Positions 52,860 to 61,526 of a stretch of DNA of 64,000 nt are shown here, piece by piece. The stretch's first letter is position 1, and every line of letters begins with the position of its first letter. The stretch covers positions 620,001 through 684,000 of the forward strand of contig JAFWCB010000008.1 in the NCBI GenBank assembly GCA_017537025.1. Direction: 5' to 3'. The notes under the pieces were generated by a model. It did not search any database, was not told the DNA's origin, and saw only the letters and a list, made by a program, of their open reading frames with translations. A program made the translations under genes and the position numbers. Source of the stretch: Sediminibacterium sp. (GTDB lineage: Bacteria; Bacteroidota; Bacteroidia; Chitinophagales; Chitinophagaceae).

Positions 52860-53585
52860 ATGTTAGCGATATTACTCGATTTTCATTGGACACAATTATT
52901 ACAACCTCAGTTCTATGTTGAGAACGGAGGTTTGTGGCTAATACTCTTTGTGATTTTTGCAGAAACAGGATTATTTGCCGGCTTCTTCTTACCGGGCGAT
53001 TCCCTGCTTTTTGTAGCAGGTATTTTTGCACACACCATTGGTGAAGGTGCTACTGTAGCACCCGGCTTATCACATGAATTTTTGAAATTGATAGGCTTAG
53101 GTGCCATACAAAATGAGTGGCTCGATTTATTAGTATTGATTGCATTAGTAAGTGTAGCAGGAATTATAGGAAATACAGTGGGGTATACATTTGGGAGAAG
53201 AATTGGTCCGGCTATGTACCAATGGAAAGATAACCTGTTATTCAAACAAAGATATTTACAACAGGCGCACGACTTTTATGAACAACATGGAGGCGGTGCC
53301 ATTATTATTGCTCGTTTTTTGCCCATTGTAAGAACTTTCGCTCCTATTGTAGCCGGTATTGTTGCGATGGATCAAAAAAAATTCAGCTTCTATAATATTG
53401 TTGGCTGTATTGCCTGGGTGAGTACCATGATATTAGCCGGACATTTTTTGCAGAAATGGATTCTCTCTGAATTCGGGTTTGACTTAAAAAAGCATCTTGA
53501 AGTAATTGTGCTTGGGATTGTATTAGTAACTACCGCACCTGTAATTTTTAAGTTAGTGTTTGGAAAGAAGAAAAAAAGTGTTTAG
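52860..53585 (+). CDS. DedA/SNARE-associated family membrane protein
   Basis: 241 residues. ETGLFAGFFLPGDSLLFVAG, the re-entrant FARFLPIVRTFAPIVAGIVAMDQKKF-like segment (here IIIARFLPIVRTFAP) and conserved Glu/Asp/Arg residues of DedA proteins, recently linked to undecaprenyl-phosphate and phospholipid flipping. The TAG stop lies in the first unit of a TAGTGNN heptad array. Confidence 0.92.
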   Translation: MLAILLDFHWTQLLQPQFYVENGGLWLILFVIFAETGLFAGFFLPGDSLLFVAGIFAHTIGEGATVAPGLSHEFLKLIGLGAIQNEWLDLLVLIALVSVAGIIGNTVGYTFGRRIGPAMYQWKDNLLFKQRYLQQAHDFYEQHGGGAIIIARFLPIVRTFAPIVAGIVAMDQKKFSFYNIVGCIAWVSTMILAGHFLQKWILSEFGFDLKKHLEVIVLGIVLVTTAPVIFKLVFGKKKKSV

Positions 53586-53610
53586 TGAATAGTGTATAGT
53601 GAGTAGTACT
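53583..53610. repeat. TAGTGNN heptads forming a stop and a start codon
   Basis: Units TAGTGAA, TAGTGTA, TAGTGAG, TAGTACT at 7-base steps. The first TAG is the dedA stop codon and the GTG across the second and third units is the start of the next gene. Confidence 0.75.
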
Positions 53611-54825
53611 AAAACATATAGCATATTCTCTCTCCCGGTAATTGTGGGTGCGCTTGGTTTTTTTGTAGATGTATATGATCTTCTTTTATTTGGCATTATA
53701 CGAAAACCTAGTTTAACCGATCTAGGATTAACTCCCGACGAAGTATTACACCAGGGCGAATGGATTATTAGTATCCAAATGATTGGATTATTAGTAGGCG
53801 GTATTCTTTGGGGTATCATGGGGGATAAGAAAGGACGGCTAAGTGTTTTATTTGGTTCCATACTCATGTATTCATTGGCTAATATTGCCAATGGTTTTGT
53901 AAATACAGTACCTCAATATACTTTGATGCGTTTCATAGCCGGTGTAGGATTAGCCGGAGAATTAGGCGCCAGTATAACCCTGGTAAGCGAGTTATTGCCA
54001 AAAGAAAAAAGAGGGATCGCCGCCTCTGTTATTGCCGGTTTTGGAATTGTGGGCGCTGTGATCGCATTTTTCTTAAAAGAAAATTTTCATTGGCGTACCT
54101 GTTATTTTATAGGCGGGGGCATGGGACTATTATTATTGCTGTTACGCGTAAGTATTTTTGAAAGTGGTTTATATAATCAAGTAAAAACTCAAGCCGTTCA
54201 GAGAGGTAATTATATCATGCTCTTCAATAATAGAGAGCGTTTTATCCGCTATTTAAAATGTATTTTAATTGGTATACCTGCCTGGTACGTGATAGGAGTA
54301 TTAGTTACGTTTTCAGATAAATTTGGAGAAGCATTTGGTATTGAAGGTATAGACCCCGGTAAAGCTATTATGTATCAGTACACTGCTATTGCTTTCGGAG
54401 ATATTACCACAGGATTATTAAGTAATTATTTAAAGAGTAGAAAAAAAGCATTGTTTATTTTTTATGGAATTACGGCTTTTTTCATATTGCTTTATTTTAT
54501 TCAACCCTTCGGTACGGCTCAAGGCATGTATTGGATTTGCGCCGGTTTAGGTTTCGGCACCGGATTCTCGGTGGTATATATTACGATGAGTGCTGAACAG
54601 TTTGGTACAAATCTAAGAGCAACAACGGCCATATCTGTTCCCAATATGGTGCGTGGTGCCTTACCTTTAATTATCTTGTTATTCAAATTATTAAGAGATA
54701 TTACCGGAAGTTACGTAACGGGTGGATGGATTACAGGTGTAATATTGATGACAGTAGCCTTAATAGCTGCTTTTACTATTGAAGAAAGCTTTGGAAAGAA
54801 CTTAGATTTTGTAGAAATAAATTAA
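53599..54825 (+). CDS. MFS transporter (metabolite:H+ symporter type), copy 1
   Basis: 408 residues, 12 spans. GTG start at 53599 is chosen because the first residues align with the paralog next door (SxxxYxIxSLPVIVxALGxFVDxYDLLLF). Motif A GDKKGRLSVLFGS, RFIAGVGLAGELGASITLVSELLPKEKRGI, and EQFGTNLRATTAISVPNMVRGALPL are like the sugar/metabolite porter groups. Substrate unknown. Confidence 0.87.
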   Translation: MSSTKTYSIFSLPVIVGALGFFVDVYDLLLFGIIRKPSLTDLGLTPDEVLHQGEWIISIQMIGLLVGGILWGIMGDKKGRLSVLFGSILMYSLANIANGFVNTVPQYTLMRFIAGVGLAGELGASITLVSELLPKEKRGIAASVIAGFGIVGAVIAFFLKENFHWRTCYFIGGGMGLLLLLLRVSIFESGLYNQVKTQAVQRGNYIMLFNNRERFIRYLKCILIGIPAWYVIGVLVTFSDKFGEAFGIEGIDPGKAIMYQYTAIAFGDITTGLLSNYLKSRKKALFIFYGITAFFILLYFIQPFGTAQGMYWICAGLGFGTGFSVVYITMSAEQFGTNLRATTAISVPNMVRGALPLIILLFKLLRDITGSYVTGGWITGVILMTVALIAAFTIEESFGKNLDFVEIN

Positions 54826-54834
54826 AGCGTTTAT

Positions 54835-56079
54835 ATGTCTCAAAAACAATATGGAATTATCTCTTTACCCGTTATTGTAGCAGCACTTGGCTATTTTGTA
54901 GATATCTACGATTTACTTTTATTTACGATAGTTAGAGAGCCAAGTTTATTAGGTTTGGGAGTGGTATTAACAGATAAGGCTCAAGTACTTGCTGCCAGCA
55001 CGCAAATTATCAATTGGCAAATGGTAGGCTTACTTATAGGAGGAATTTTGTGGGGAACTATCGGCGATAAGAAGGGAAGACTAAGCGTATTATTTGGCTC
55101 TATTGCTTTGTATTCCATTGCCAATTTTGTTACCGGTTATGTACAAACCGTTGATCAATATGCCTGGGCTCGTTTTGTTGCAGGTGTTGGTTTAGCAGGA
55201 GAGTTAGGAGCGGGTATTACTTTAGTAAGTGAACTATTACCAAAAAATAAAAGAGGGGTGGGTACTTCTTTGGTTGCAGGCATTGGATTATTCGGGGCTG
55301 TATTTGCTTATTTCGTGTATAAAGCCACAGATGATTGGCGTTTATGTTATAAAATCGGCGGTGGTTTAGGTTTGTTTTTATTAGTACTAAGAATTTCTGT
55401 GGCTGAAAGCGGAATGTATCAAACAGCTAAAGAACATAAACATATTCAAAAAGGCAACTTCTTCATGTTTTTCAATAATGGCAAACGATTCAAAAAATAT
55501 ATATTGGCCATTTTGATCGGATTACCTACCTGGTATGTGATTGGTATTTTAGTGAACCTAAGCAACCGTTTTGCAGGAGAAATTTATGGAGCAAATGCCA
55601 TAGAAAGTGGCAGGGCTATTATGTACGCATATACAGGTATTGCTTTTGGAGATATTCTCATTGGCTTAGTAAGTCAATATTTTAAGAGTAGGAAAAAAGC
55701 CTTACTTATTTTTTACAGCTTAACTGTAATAGGATTATTATTATTTTTCAGTAGCGTAAATGCTAACGATACGACCATGTATTGGATCTGCGGTATGCTT
55801 GGATTTAGTACCGGTTTTTGGGCCATATTTGTAACCATGGGTGCGGAACAGTTTGGTACTAATTTGCGGGCTACAGCAGCTACTACTGTCCCGAATATGG
55901 TGCGTGGGGCATTACCTTTAATTAACCTGATGTTCCTTAACTTATTCCAAAAAAATTGGGGATGGAGTTTATACCAAAGTGGTGTAGTAACAGGTATTGT
56001 AGTAATTAGTATTACCCTGGTTGCTTTTTATTTTACAGAAGAAACTTTTCAAAAGGATTTGAATTATCTCGAGGAATAG
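54835..56079 (+). CDS. MFS transporter, copy 2 (tandem paralog)
   Basis: 414 residues, closely similar to the preceding gene over the whole length (YDLLLFTIVREPSLLGLG, GDKKGRLSVLFGSIALYSIANF, FVAGVGLAGELGAGITLVSELLPKNKRG, EQFGTNLRATAATTVPNMVRGALPLI). 9-bp gap. An insertion of about 10 residues (VVLTDKAQVLAAST) in the first loop and divergence in the C-terminal spans suggest different substrates after duplication. Confidence 0.87.
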   Translation: MSQKQYGIISLPVIVAALGYFVDIYDLLLFTIVREPSLLGLGVVLTDKAQVLAASTQIINWQMVGLLIGGILWGTIGDKKGRLSVLFGSIALYSIANFVTGYVQTVDQYAWARFVAGVGLAGELGAGITLVSELLPKNKRGVGTSLVAGIGLFGAVFAYFVYKATDDWRLCYKIGGGLGLFLLVLRISVAESGMYQTAKEHKHIQKGNFFMFFNNGKRFKKYILAILIGLPTWYVIGILVNLSNRFAGEIYGANAIESGRAIMYAYTGIAFGDILIGLVSQYFKSRKKALLIFYSLTVIGLLLFFSSVNANDTTMYWICGMLGFSTGFWAIFVTMGAEQFGTNLRATAATTVPNMVRGALPLINLMFLNLFQKNWGWSLYQSGVVTGIVVISITLVAFYFTEETFQKDLNYLEE

Positions 56080-56111
56080 TCCGTAAGCGAGTCGGGGGAG
56101 TCAGTGAGCCG

Positions 56112-56133
56112 AGTCCGTAAGCTTGCTTACGGT
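56112..56133 (+). terminator. Hairpin after the tandem MFS genes
   Basis: Perfect stem CCGTAAGC-TT-GCTTACGG followed by TCTTTCC, set inside a wider inverted array of GAGTC / GACTT phrases (about 56080-56170). No long T-run, so termination strength is unclear. Confidence 0.5.
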
Positions 56134-56182
56134 CTTTCCTCTCGACTTTCCCTTGGACTTTCTCATTGACTATATTTACATC

Positions 56183-57181
56183 ATGAAGTTTTTAGTTATA
56201 AGATTTTCCTCAATCGGCGATATTGTACTTGCTACCCCGGCAATCCGCTGTTTAAAACAACAGGTGCCGAATGCAGAAGTGCATTTCCTTACCAAAAAAT
56301 CTTTTAAGGCTGTAACTGAAGCAAACCCCTACATCGATAAGTTTTTTTATTATGATGATAATTTGAGTGAGCTGATCGGGTATCTTAAAAAAGAAGGGTA
56401 TCACTATATCATAGATCTTCATAAAAACTTTCGAACAGCTATTATTAAATGGAGACTTGATGTGCCGGCACTTACTTTTGATAAAGAAAGCCGGCAAAAA
56501 TTTTTACTTACAAAATTTGGTATCAACCGAATGCGTGGCAGGCATATCAGCGATAGATGCGTAGATACTTTAAAGCCTTTGGGTGTAGTGAATGATGAAC
56601 GTGGACTCGATTATTTCATTCCTGCTTCATCTAAAATATCTGATAGCGACCTGCCTATGTCGCATCGAGCCGGTTATATAGCTATTGTTATTGGGGCTTC
56701 TTATTTTACCAAAAAAATGCCTATTGCTAAGCTACAACAGTTATGTAGTGCTATTCAATTCCCCATCATTTTGGTAGGAGGTAAAGAAGATATAGTTGAA
56801 GGAGAAGCTATTGCTGTTGTAGATCCTATTCGGATATATAATGCCTGCGGAAAATTTTCCTTGAATGAATCTGCCGATATTATTCGATTAGCAAAAATGG
56901 TAATATCGCACGATACCGGGTTGCTTTATATAGCTTGTGCTTTAGGTAAAAAAACGATTGCCATTTGGGGTGGTACATCTCCTAAATTGGATGTAGAGCC
57001 CTACTACGGTAAGCAACAATTATCTTTATTGGGAGATCATCCCTATCAAAATTTTGTAGTTCCCAATTTATCATGTCAACCTTGTTCTAATTATGGCACA
57101 AAAAAATGCCCCAAAGGGCATTTTAAATGTATGCAAGAACAGGATATTGAAGCGATTGCTGAAACAGTGTTAAGACTATAG
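56183..57181 (+). CDS. Glycosyltransferase family 9 (heptosyltransferase-like)
   Basis: 332 residues from ATG 56183; the longer frame runs into the repeat region. MKFLVIRFSSIGDIVLATPAIRCLK, HYIIDLHKNFRT, VIGASYFTKKMPIAKLQQLC, GGKEDIVEGEAIA, and the donor-site ISHDTGLLYIACALGKKTIAIWGGTSP. Transfers a heptose or similar sugar during lipopolysaccharide core synthesis; acceptor unknown. C-terminal Cys-rich QPCSNYGTKKCPKGHFKCM is common in Bacteroidota members. Confidence 0.92.
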   Translation: MKFLVIRFSSIGDIVLATPAIRCLKQQVPNAEVHFLTKKSFKAVTEANPYIDKFFYYDDNLSELIGYLKKEGYHYIIDLHKNFRTAIIKWRLDVPALTFDKESRQKFLLTKFGINRMRGRHISDRCVDTLKPLGVVNDERGLDYFIPASSKISDSDLPMSHRAGYIAIVIGASYFTKKMPIAKLQQLCSAIQFPIILVGGKEDIVEGEAIAVVDPIRIYNACGKFSLNESADIIRLAKMVISHDTGLLYIACALGKKTIAIWGGTSPKLDVEPYYGKQQLSLLGDHPYQNFVVPNLSCQPCSNYGTKKCPKGHFKCMQEQDIEAIAETVLRL

Positions 57182-57255
57182 TATTTATACGTATATATAC
57201 GTTTAAACAGCATTTGACAGTATTTTTTATAGTAATTTTATATAAAATCCATACT

Positions 57256-57486
57256 ATGATAAAAGATACGCTAACTAAAACCACAATTCAAGCAATCAAA
57301 AAACTTCCAGACAATAAATTAGTGGAAGTTGCTGAATTCGTAGATTCTCTCTCCCAAAGATTAGAGGTAACAAACTTTTCTTTTGAATTAGCTAAATTAT
57401 CATCAACTACAAAATCTTTTGATTTTTTGAAAGATGAAGAAGAACTGTATAGTATAGCTGATTTAAAGGAAGTTTATAATGGATAA
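57256..57486 (+). CDS. Antitoxin-like protein of a decayed toxin-antitoxin pair
   Basis: 76 residues from ATG 57256 (IKDTLTKTTIQAIKKLPDNKLVEVAEFVDSL). The helical N-terminus resembles DUF2281-type antitoxins. Its stop overlaps by 8 bp the start of a truncated MazF-like frame, the arrangement expected of an antitoxin gene. It may still be expressed without a working toxin. Confidence 0.65.
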   Translation: MIKDTLTKTTIQAIKKLPDNKLVEVAEFVDSLSQRLEVTNFSFELAKLSSTTKSFDFLKDEEELYSIADLKEVYNG

Positions 57487-57553
57487 GGGTGATATTGTAT
57501 TGGTAAACTTTCCTTTTACAGATTTTACCTCTAATACCTCGGTTATAATTTAA
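57479..57553 (+). pseudogene. Truncated MazF/PemK toxin
   Basis: 24 codons: MDKGDIVLVNFPFTDFTSNT then SVII and stop. This is the N-terminal strand of MazF-family toxins (KGDIVLVPFPFTD); the remaining 90 or so residues are gone. Pairs with the antitoxin-like gene just upstream. Confidence 0.75.
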
Positions 57554-57612
57554 ATTAAGAAACTATCAAGAAGAAAAATCACGCTAGTCGTTCTAAGTAA
57601 ATACAAATATAA

Positions 57613-57639
57613 AAAGCCCCAAAGAATCGTTGGGGCTTT
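57613..57639 (-). terminator. Terminator of mdh
   Basis: Perfect 10-bp stem AAAGCCCCAA / TTGGGGCTTT with 7-base loop; on the minus strand it is followed by TTATATTTG. Located 21 bp after the mdh stop and palindromic enough to act in both directions. Confidence 0.85.
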
Positions 57640-57660
57640 GAGAATAATATATCCGTGAAA

Positions 57661-58590
57661 TTATAATGTCTTCAATACATCATTCATATTGCGAACGGCG
57701 TCGGCACTTTTATTGAAGGCAGCTTGCTCTTCGGCATTTAGCTTGAAATCAATAATTTTCTCCCAACCATTTTTACCGATAGTTACAGGTACGCCCAAAC
57801 AAATATCTTTTTGACCGTATTCGCCATCCAAGCTAACACAACAAGTGAATAATTTTTTCTGATCACGTACAATGCTTTCTACTAAAGCAGCACCTGCAGC
57901 ACCCGGAGCATACCAGGCAGAAGTACCAATTAACTTGGTGAGGGTAGCACCACCCACCATGGTATCGTTTACGATTTGTTGTTGTTGTTCAGCACTTAAA
58001 AAATCGGTTACGGGGGCACTATTCCAGGTAGCATAACGTATCAACGGAATCATAGTGGTATCTCCATGTCCGCCTACTACTACTGCATTTAAATCTGCGG
58101 GACTACAACCTAAATGTTGACTTAATTGGTATTTAAAGCGACTGCTATCGAGCGTACCACCCATACCAATAATCCGATTTTTGGGTAAACCTGTAGAAGT
58201 TAATGCTAAATAGGTCATCGTATCCATCGGATTACTGATAACAATAATGATAGCATTAGGAGAATATTTTAAAATATTTTCACAAACGCCTTTTACGATT
58301 CCTGCATTGGTGCCTATTAGTTCTTCACGAGTCATTCCCGGTTTACGAGGAATACCGGAAGTAATAACTACTACATCGCTACCGGCAGTTTTACTGTAAT
58401 CATTGGTACTGCCAACAATTTTAGTATCGAAGCCAAGCAATGCAGCAGTTTGCATCATATCTTGAGCTTTCCCTTCTGCCAAACCTTCTTTAATGTCGAG
58501 CAATACCAATTCGGTACATAATTCTTTACGGGCAATATTATCGGCACAGGTTGCGCCTACGGCACCGGCACCAACTACAGTAACTTTCAT
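57661..58590 (-). CDS. mdh: Malate dehydrogenase (LDH-like type)
   Basis: 309 residues. NAD-binding VTVVGAGAVGATCADNIA, the substrate loop SGIPRKPGMTREEL whose second Arg/Lys context is malate- rather than lactate-specific, VISNPMDTMTYLA, IGMGGTLDSSRF and the catalytic His in VVGGHGDTTMIP. TCA-cycle interconversion of malate and oxaloacetate. Single gene with its own promoter and terminator. Confidence 0.95.
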   Translation of the reverse strand: MKVTVVGAGAVGATCADNIARKELCTELVLLDIKEGLAEGKAQDMMQTAALLGFDTKIVGSTNDYSKTAGSDVVVITSGIPRKPGMTREELIGTNAGIVKGVCENILKYSPNAIIIVISNPMDTMTYLALTSTGLPKNRIIGMGGTLDSSRFKYQLSQHLGCSPADLNAVVVGGHGDTTMIPLIRYATWNSAPVTDFLSAEQQQQIVNDTMVGGATLTKLIGTSAWYAPGAAGAALVESIVRDQKKLFTCCVSLDGEYGQKDICLGVPVTIGKNGWEKIIDFKLNAEEQAAFNKSADAVRNMNDVLKTL

Positions 58591-58621
58591 ATGGAACTAT
58601 TTAAATGATTTAATGACGGGG

Positions 58622-58629
58622 CAAAGGTA
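58622..58629 (-). promoter_or_regulatory. -7 box TACCTTTG of mdh
   Basis: Exact TAnnTTTG match on the minus strand, 31 nt before the mdh ATG. Confidence 0.6.
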
Positions 58630-58639
58630 GGGGCTATAT

Positions 58640-59143
58640 TTATTTTTTTCGGATAAATTCAATCAATTCCGGGATTTCTACCCCCATATCCCAGGTTGTT
58701 AACAAATGCTGCTTTCTGTTATATAAAGCTACAAAAGGAGTATAGCGAACCTGGTAGAAACTTGGGATAGCGTATTTAGGATCTCTTCCGATAATCATAT
58801 TCGGGTAGAGATCCAACTTATAGTGATGATAGAATTTTTTGATATCATTAAAATCGCGGTAGCTCACCCAAATAAAGAGCACATTTTTTAGAGAGTCGAT
58901 ATTGTTCACTATCTCTTTGGCTTCATGTTGGCAGTGGCCACAATCCGGACTAAAATAAATAATAGCGGTATAGTCGTACGGTTTTATATTCTTTTTTGTA
59001 AACCAAGTACTATCCATTTGTAAGATGCTAAACTCAGGAATAGTAGGATTTTTTTTATAGGGAGGAACCGTATCAATGGGGCTTTGCGCAAAAACATTGA
59101 TTGATAAGAAAAGAAGAATAATTAGTGAGATAACTGGTTTCAT
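58640..59143 (-). CDS. Secreted thioredoxin-fold protein
   Basis: 167 residues from ATG 59143, whose A is shared with the upstream gene's TAA (TAATG). Signal peptide MKPVISLIILLFLSINVFA. Thioredoxin-like domain with IIYFSPDCGHCQHEAKEI (CGHC active site) and a later VRYTPFVALYN cis-Pro loop. Likely a periplasmic redoxin of the TlpA/DUF5106-like kind; exact partner unknown. Translationally coupled to the amidohydrolase. Confidence 0.85.
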   Translation of the reverse strand: MKPVISLIILLFLSINVFAQSPIDTVPPYKKNPTIPEFSILQMDSTWFTKKNIKPYDYTAIIYFSPDCGHCQHEAKEIVNNIDSLKNVLFIWVSYRDFNDIKKFYHHYKLDLYPNMIIGRDPKYAIPSFYQVRYTPFVALYNRKQHLLTTWDMGVEIPELIEFIRKK

Positions 59144-60630
59144 TATTGCCAATTTTTATATTTCCCATAAATGGGCTGTCCTGCAAAAGTATTAGCTACC
59201 GTCTTTCCATTTTTTAATGCAAATATCCCATTTACAATTACATATTCAACACCTTCTGAAAAAGCAGGCCCTGTTTCGAAAGTGCCCTTATCTGTAATTG
59301 TGGTTGGGTTGAAAACAGTAATATCTGCATCAGCGCCAACTTGTAGTCGTCCTTTAGTTTTCATCATGGGCGAAATTTCCTCTAATCTTTTTGCAGGTAA
59401 TAAAGTCATTTTTTCTATAGCACTCATTAGCGTTAATACCTTTTCTTCTCTTACATATGAGCCCAATGTCCTTGCAAAAGTTCCGCTAGTTCTTGGGTGC
59501 GCTAACTTTGAGTAGGGCATACCATCAGATGCAATTAATACTCCTGGTGCTTTAATACCTGTTTTTATCCACGCTGGCTTCATCATATGCATAATTACAA
59601 CTCCCCCTTGGTTACGGTATTTTTCAAAACTTTCTTTAGTAAGTCGTTCCCCGGTAGCTTCCCATTGTAAATCTGCATAATTAATACCTAAGCGCTCTTG
59701 CCATCCATCATTAAACATAGCGCTTTGTAAAGTAGTAGATGCTGCTGTGTATGGATAGAGTTCGGTAGTGATTTCAAATCCTTTCTTTTGCGCAGTGGTA
59801 ACCATTTCAAGCGCAAGATCAATATTACCCGTGGCCATACTATTGATATGCACTAAATGGAGAGAACTGTTTGTAAGTATAGCATTGTTGATGGCTTCCT
59901 GTATAGAAATAATATCTGGATTTCGAACATGTACAAATATGGGTGACTTTAATTCGCTTGCTGTTTGAAATATCCTATAAAATTCTAGGGGATTCGATTT
60001 AGGCAAATACCCAATAGGTGCTCCAATACCAATGGCACCTTCTAGTAATGAATTTTTTACATTAGCCGCAGTTTTCAATATTTCAGCATCGGTTAGTTTT
60101 TCTGTTGCTGCTGGAAGTACCGTATTTGTCATGGCTTCAATATCACTGATGCCTTCTTTTCGGTTCTTTTGCAGAAGAGAATTTGCATTATCTGTAAATT
60201 TCGAGATGGCTTTAAATCTTTCATAAGGCCAGTTTACACTTCCTCCATAATTAATGAGTGCTTTGTCTTTACGCGATAAATACCAGTCTTTTAAATTTTC
60301 AATACCCCATTCTAATTCAAGTGCTGTTGTTAAACCATCATGTAATTGGTACTCTTGCTCAATATTTGTGCGGCCATGAATATGTAAATCAATAAATCCG
60401 GGTGATACTACTAATCCGGAAACATTAATTGTTTCTTTTCCTTTAATCGAGTTTGAAGAAATGACAGCAATTTTATTATTTCGAATGCCTACATTTCTTA
60501 TCGCATCTAATTTTGTTTCTGGGTCTATTACACGTCCGCCGATTAGTACAATATCATATTCATTAGTTGATTGTGCATAAAGAGAGCAATTCAAAACAAC
60601 AATGGAGAATAAAAAGTATATTTTTTTCAT
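59143..60630 (-). CDS. Secreted amidohydrolase (N-acyl-D-amino-acid deacylase-like)
   Basis: 495 residues with a signal peptide (MKKIYFLFSIVVLNCSLYAQ). Composite-domain start YDIVLIGGRVIDPETKLDAIRNVGI, metal-binding GFIDLHIHG, HVRNPD and LVHINS in mid-barrel, and the C-terminal GRLQVGADADITVFNPTTI. It fits the D-aminoacylase/dihydroorotase-like amidohydrolase group. The usual catalytic Asp region ASDGMPYSKLAHPR is present. Substrate unproven. Confidence 0.85.
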   Translation of the reverse strand: MKKIYFLFSIVVLNCSLYAQSTNEYDIVLIGGRVIDPETKLDAIRNVGIRNNKIAVISSNSIKGKETINVSGLVVSPGFIDLHIHGRTNIEQEYQLHDGLTTALELEWGIENLKDWYLSRKDKALINYGGSVNWPYERFKAISKFTDNANSLLQKNRKEGISDIEAMTNTVLPAATEKLTDAEILKTAANVKNSLLEGAIGIGAPIGYLPKSNPLEFYRIFQTASELKSPIFVHVRNPDIISIQEAINNAILTNSSLHLVHINSMATGNIDLALEMVTTAQKKGFEITTELYPYTAASTTLQSAMFNDGWQERLGINYADLQWEATGERLTKESFEKYRNQGGVVIMHMMKPAWIKTGIKAPGVLIASDGMPYSKLAHPRTSGTFARTLGSYVREEKVLTLMSAIEKMTLLPAKRLEEISPMMKTKGRLQVGADADITVFNPTTITDKGTFETGPAFSEGVEYVIVNGIFALKNGKTVANTFAGQPIYGKYKNWQ

Positions 60631-60643
60631 ACTAAGTATTTAA

Positions 60644-60714
60644 ACGCAAAGTCGCGAAGACGCAAAGTTTTAACCACTACTCACTACCTACTAGTATCTA
60701 CCGTCTCCGGTCTG
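60644..60714. repeat. Octamer NCGCAAAG units and degenerate heptads
   Basis: Three 8-base units ACGCAAAG, TCGCGAAG, ACGCAAAG (60645-60668), then degenerate 7-base units around CACTA and GGTCT (60673-60714) up to the stop of the ABC ATPase gene. Fills the whole gap between two co-directional genes. Confidence 0.6.
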
Positions 60715-61509
60715 TCACCCTGAGCCTGTCGAAGGGCGGTTTCTCTCTGCTTCAATCATCCTCATCTCTTTAGCATCTTGCAAAAACTCAGAGGCGAAAA
60801 TAAAATTATTGAGTAATTCATCTTTACTGAAGATAATATCTTTATTAGAGCCTTCCCATTGCTTCCTTCCTTGATACAGGTATACGATATGATCGCCGAT
60901 TTCCATCACACTATTCATATCGTGTGTAACCACAATGGTGGTAATATTATATTCCGTAGTGATCTCTTTAATAAGCTTATCAATTACCAAAGAAGTTTGC
61001 GGATCTAAACCAGAATTCGGCTCATCGCAAAATAAATACTTAGGATTAAGTACAATCGATCTGGCAATCCCTACTCTTTTTTTCATCCCTCCGCTAATTT
61101 CTGCCGGATATTTTTTATGGGCGTCAGTTAAATTAACCTTGGCTAATACTTCATTCACTCGCTTCTTTTTTTCTGATTGCGATATGCGCGTGAACATATC
61201 CAGCGGGAATAAAACATTCTGCTCAACAGTCATGGAATCAAACAGCGCATTTCCCTGAAAAAGCATACCAATTTGTTGACGTAATTGCTTTCTTTCATGC
61301 TCATCCATTAAAACCATATCCGCGCCATCATATAAGATATGACCGCTATCCGGGGCAAAAAGACCAACAATGCATTTAGTAAGTACGGTTTTGCCGCTAC
61401 CACTGGTTCCTATAATTAAATTACATTTCCCGGCTTCCATGGTAGCACTGATACCATCTAAAATGGTTTTGTCTCCAAATGTTTTTCTGATATCTGTAAC
61501 TTGAATCAT
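60715..61509 (-). CDS. ABC transporter ATPase, MlaF/Ttg2A type
   Basis: 264 residues from ATG 61509 (TTG three codons upstream less likely). Walker A GTSGSGKTVL, signature SGGMKKRVGIARSI (the Mla form of LSGGQ), Walker B YLFCDEPNSGLDP and VVTHDMNSVM. Energises lipid transport between the membranes; the permease and MCE-protein genes are not in the window. The last residues (NRPSTGSG) are encoded by a dispersed repeat, see findings. Confidence 0.93.
   Translation of the reverse strand: MIQVTDIRKTFGDKTILDGISATMEAGKCNLIIGTSGSGKTVLTKCIVGLFAPDSGHILYDGADMVLMDEHERKQLRQQIGMLFQGNALFDSMTVEQNVLFPLDMFTRISQSEKKKRVNEVLAKVNLTDAHKKYPAEISGGMKKRVGIARSIVLNPKYLFCDEPNSGLDPQTSLVIDKLIKEITTEYNITTIVVTHDMNSVMEIGDHIVYLYQGRKQWEGSNKDIIFSKDELLNNFIFASEFLQDAKEMRMIEAERNRPSTGSG
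60718..60736. repeat. Dispersed REP-like element CCCTGAGCCTGTCGAAGGG
   Basis: This 19-base sequence is a repeat familiar from many bacterial genomes (recollection). Here it lies within the 3' end of the ABC ATPase gene and codes for its final residues. Confidence 0.55.
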
Positions 61510-61526
61510 TGGATGCAAACTACAAA

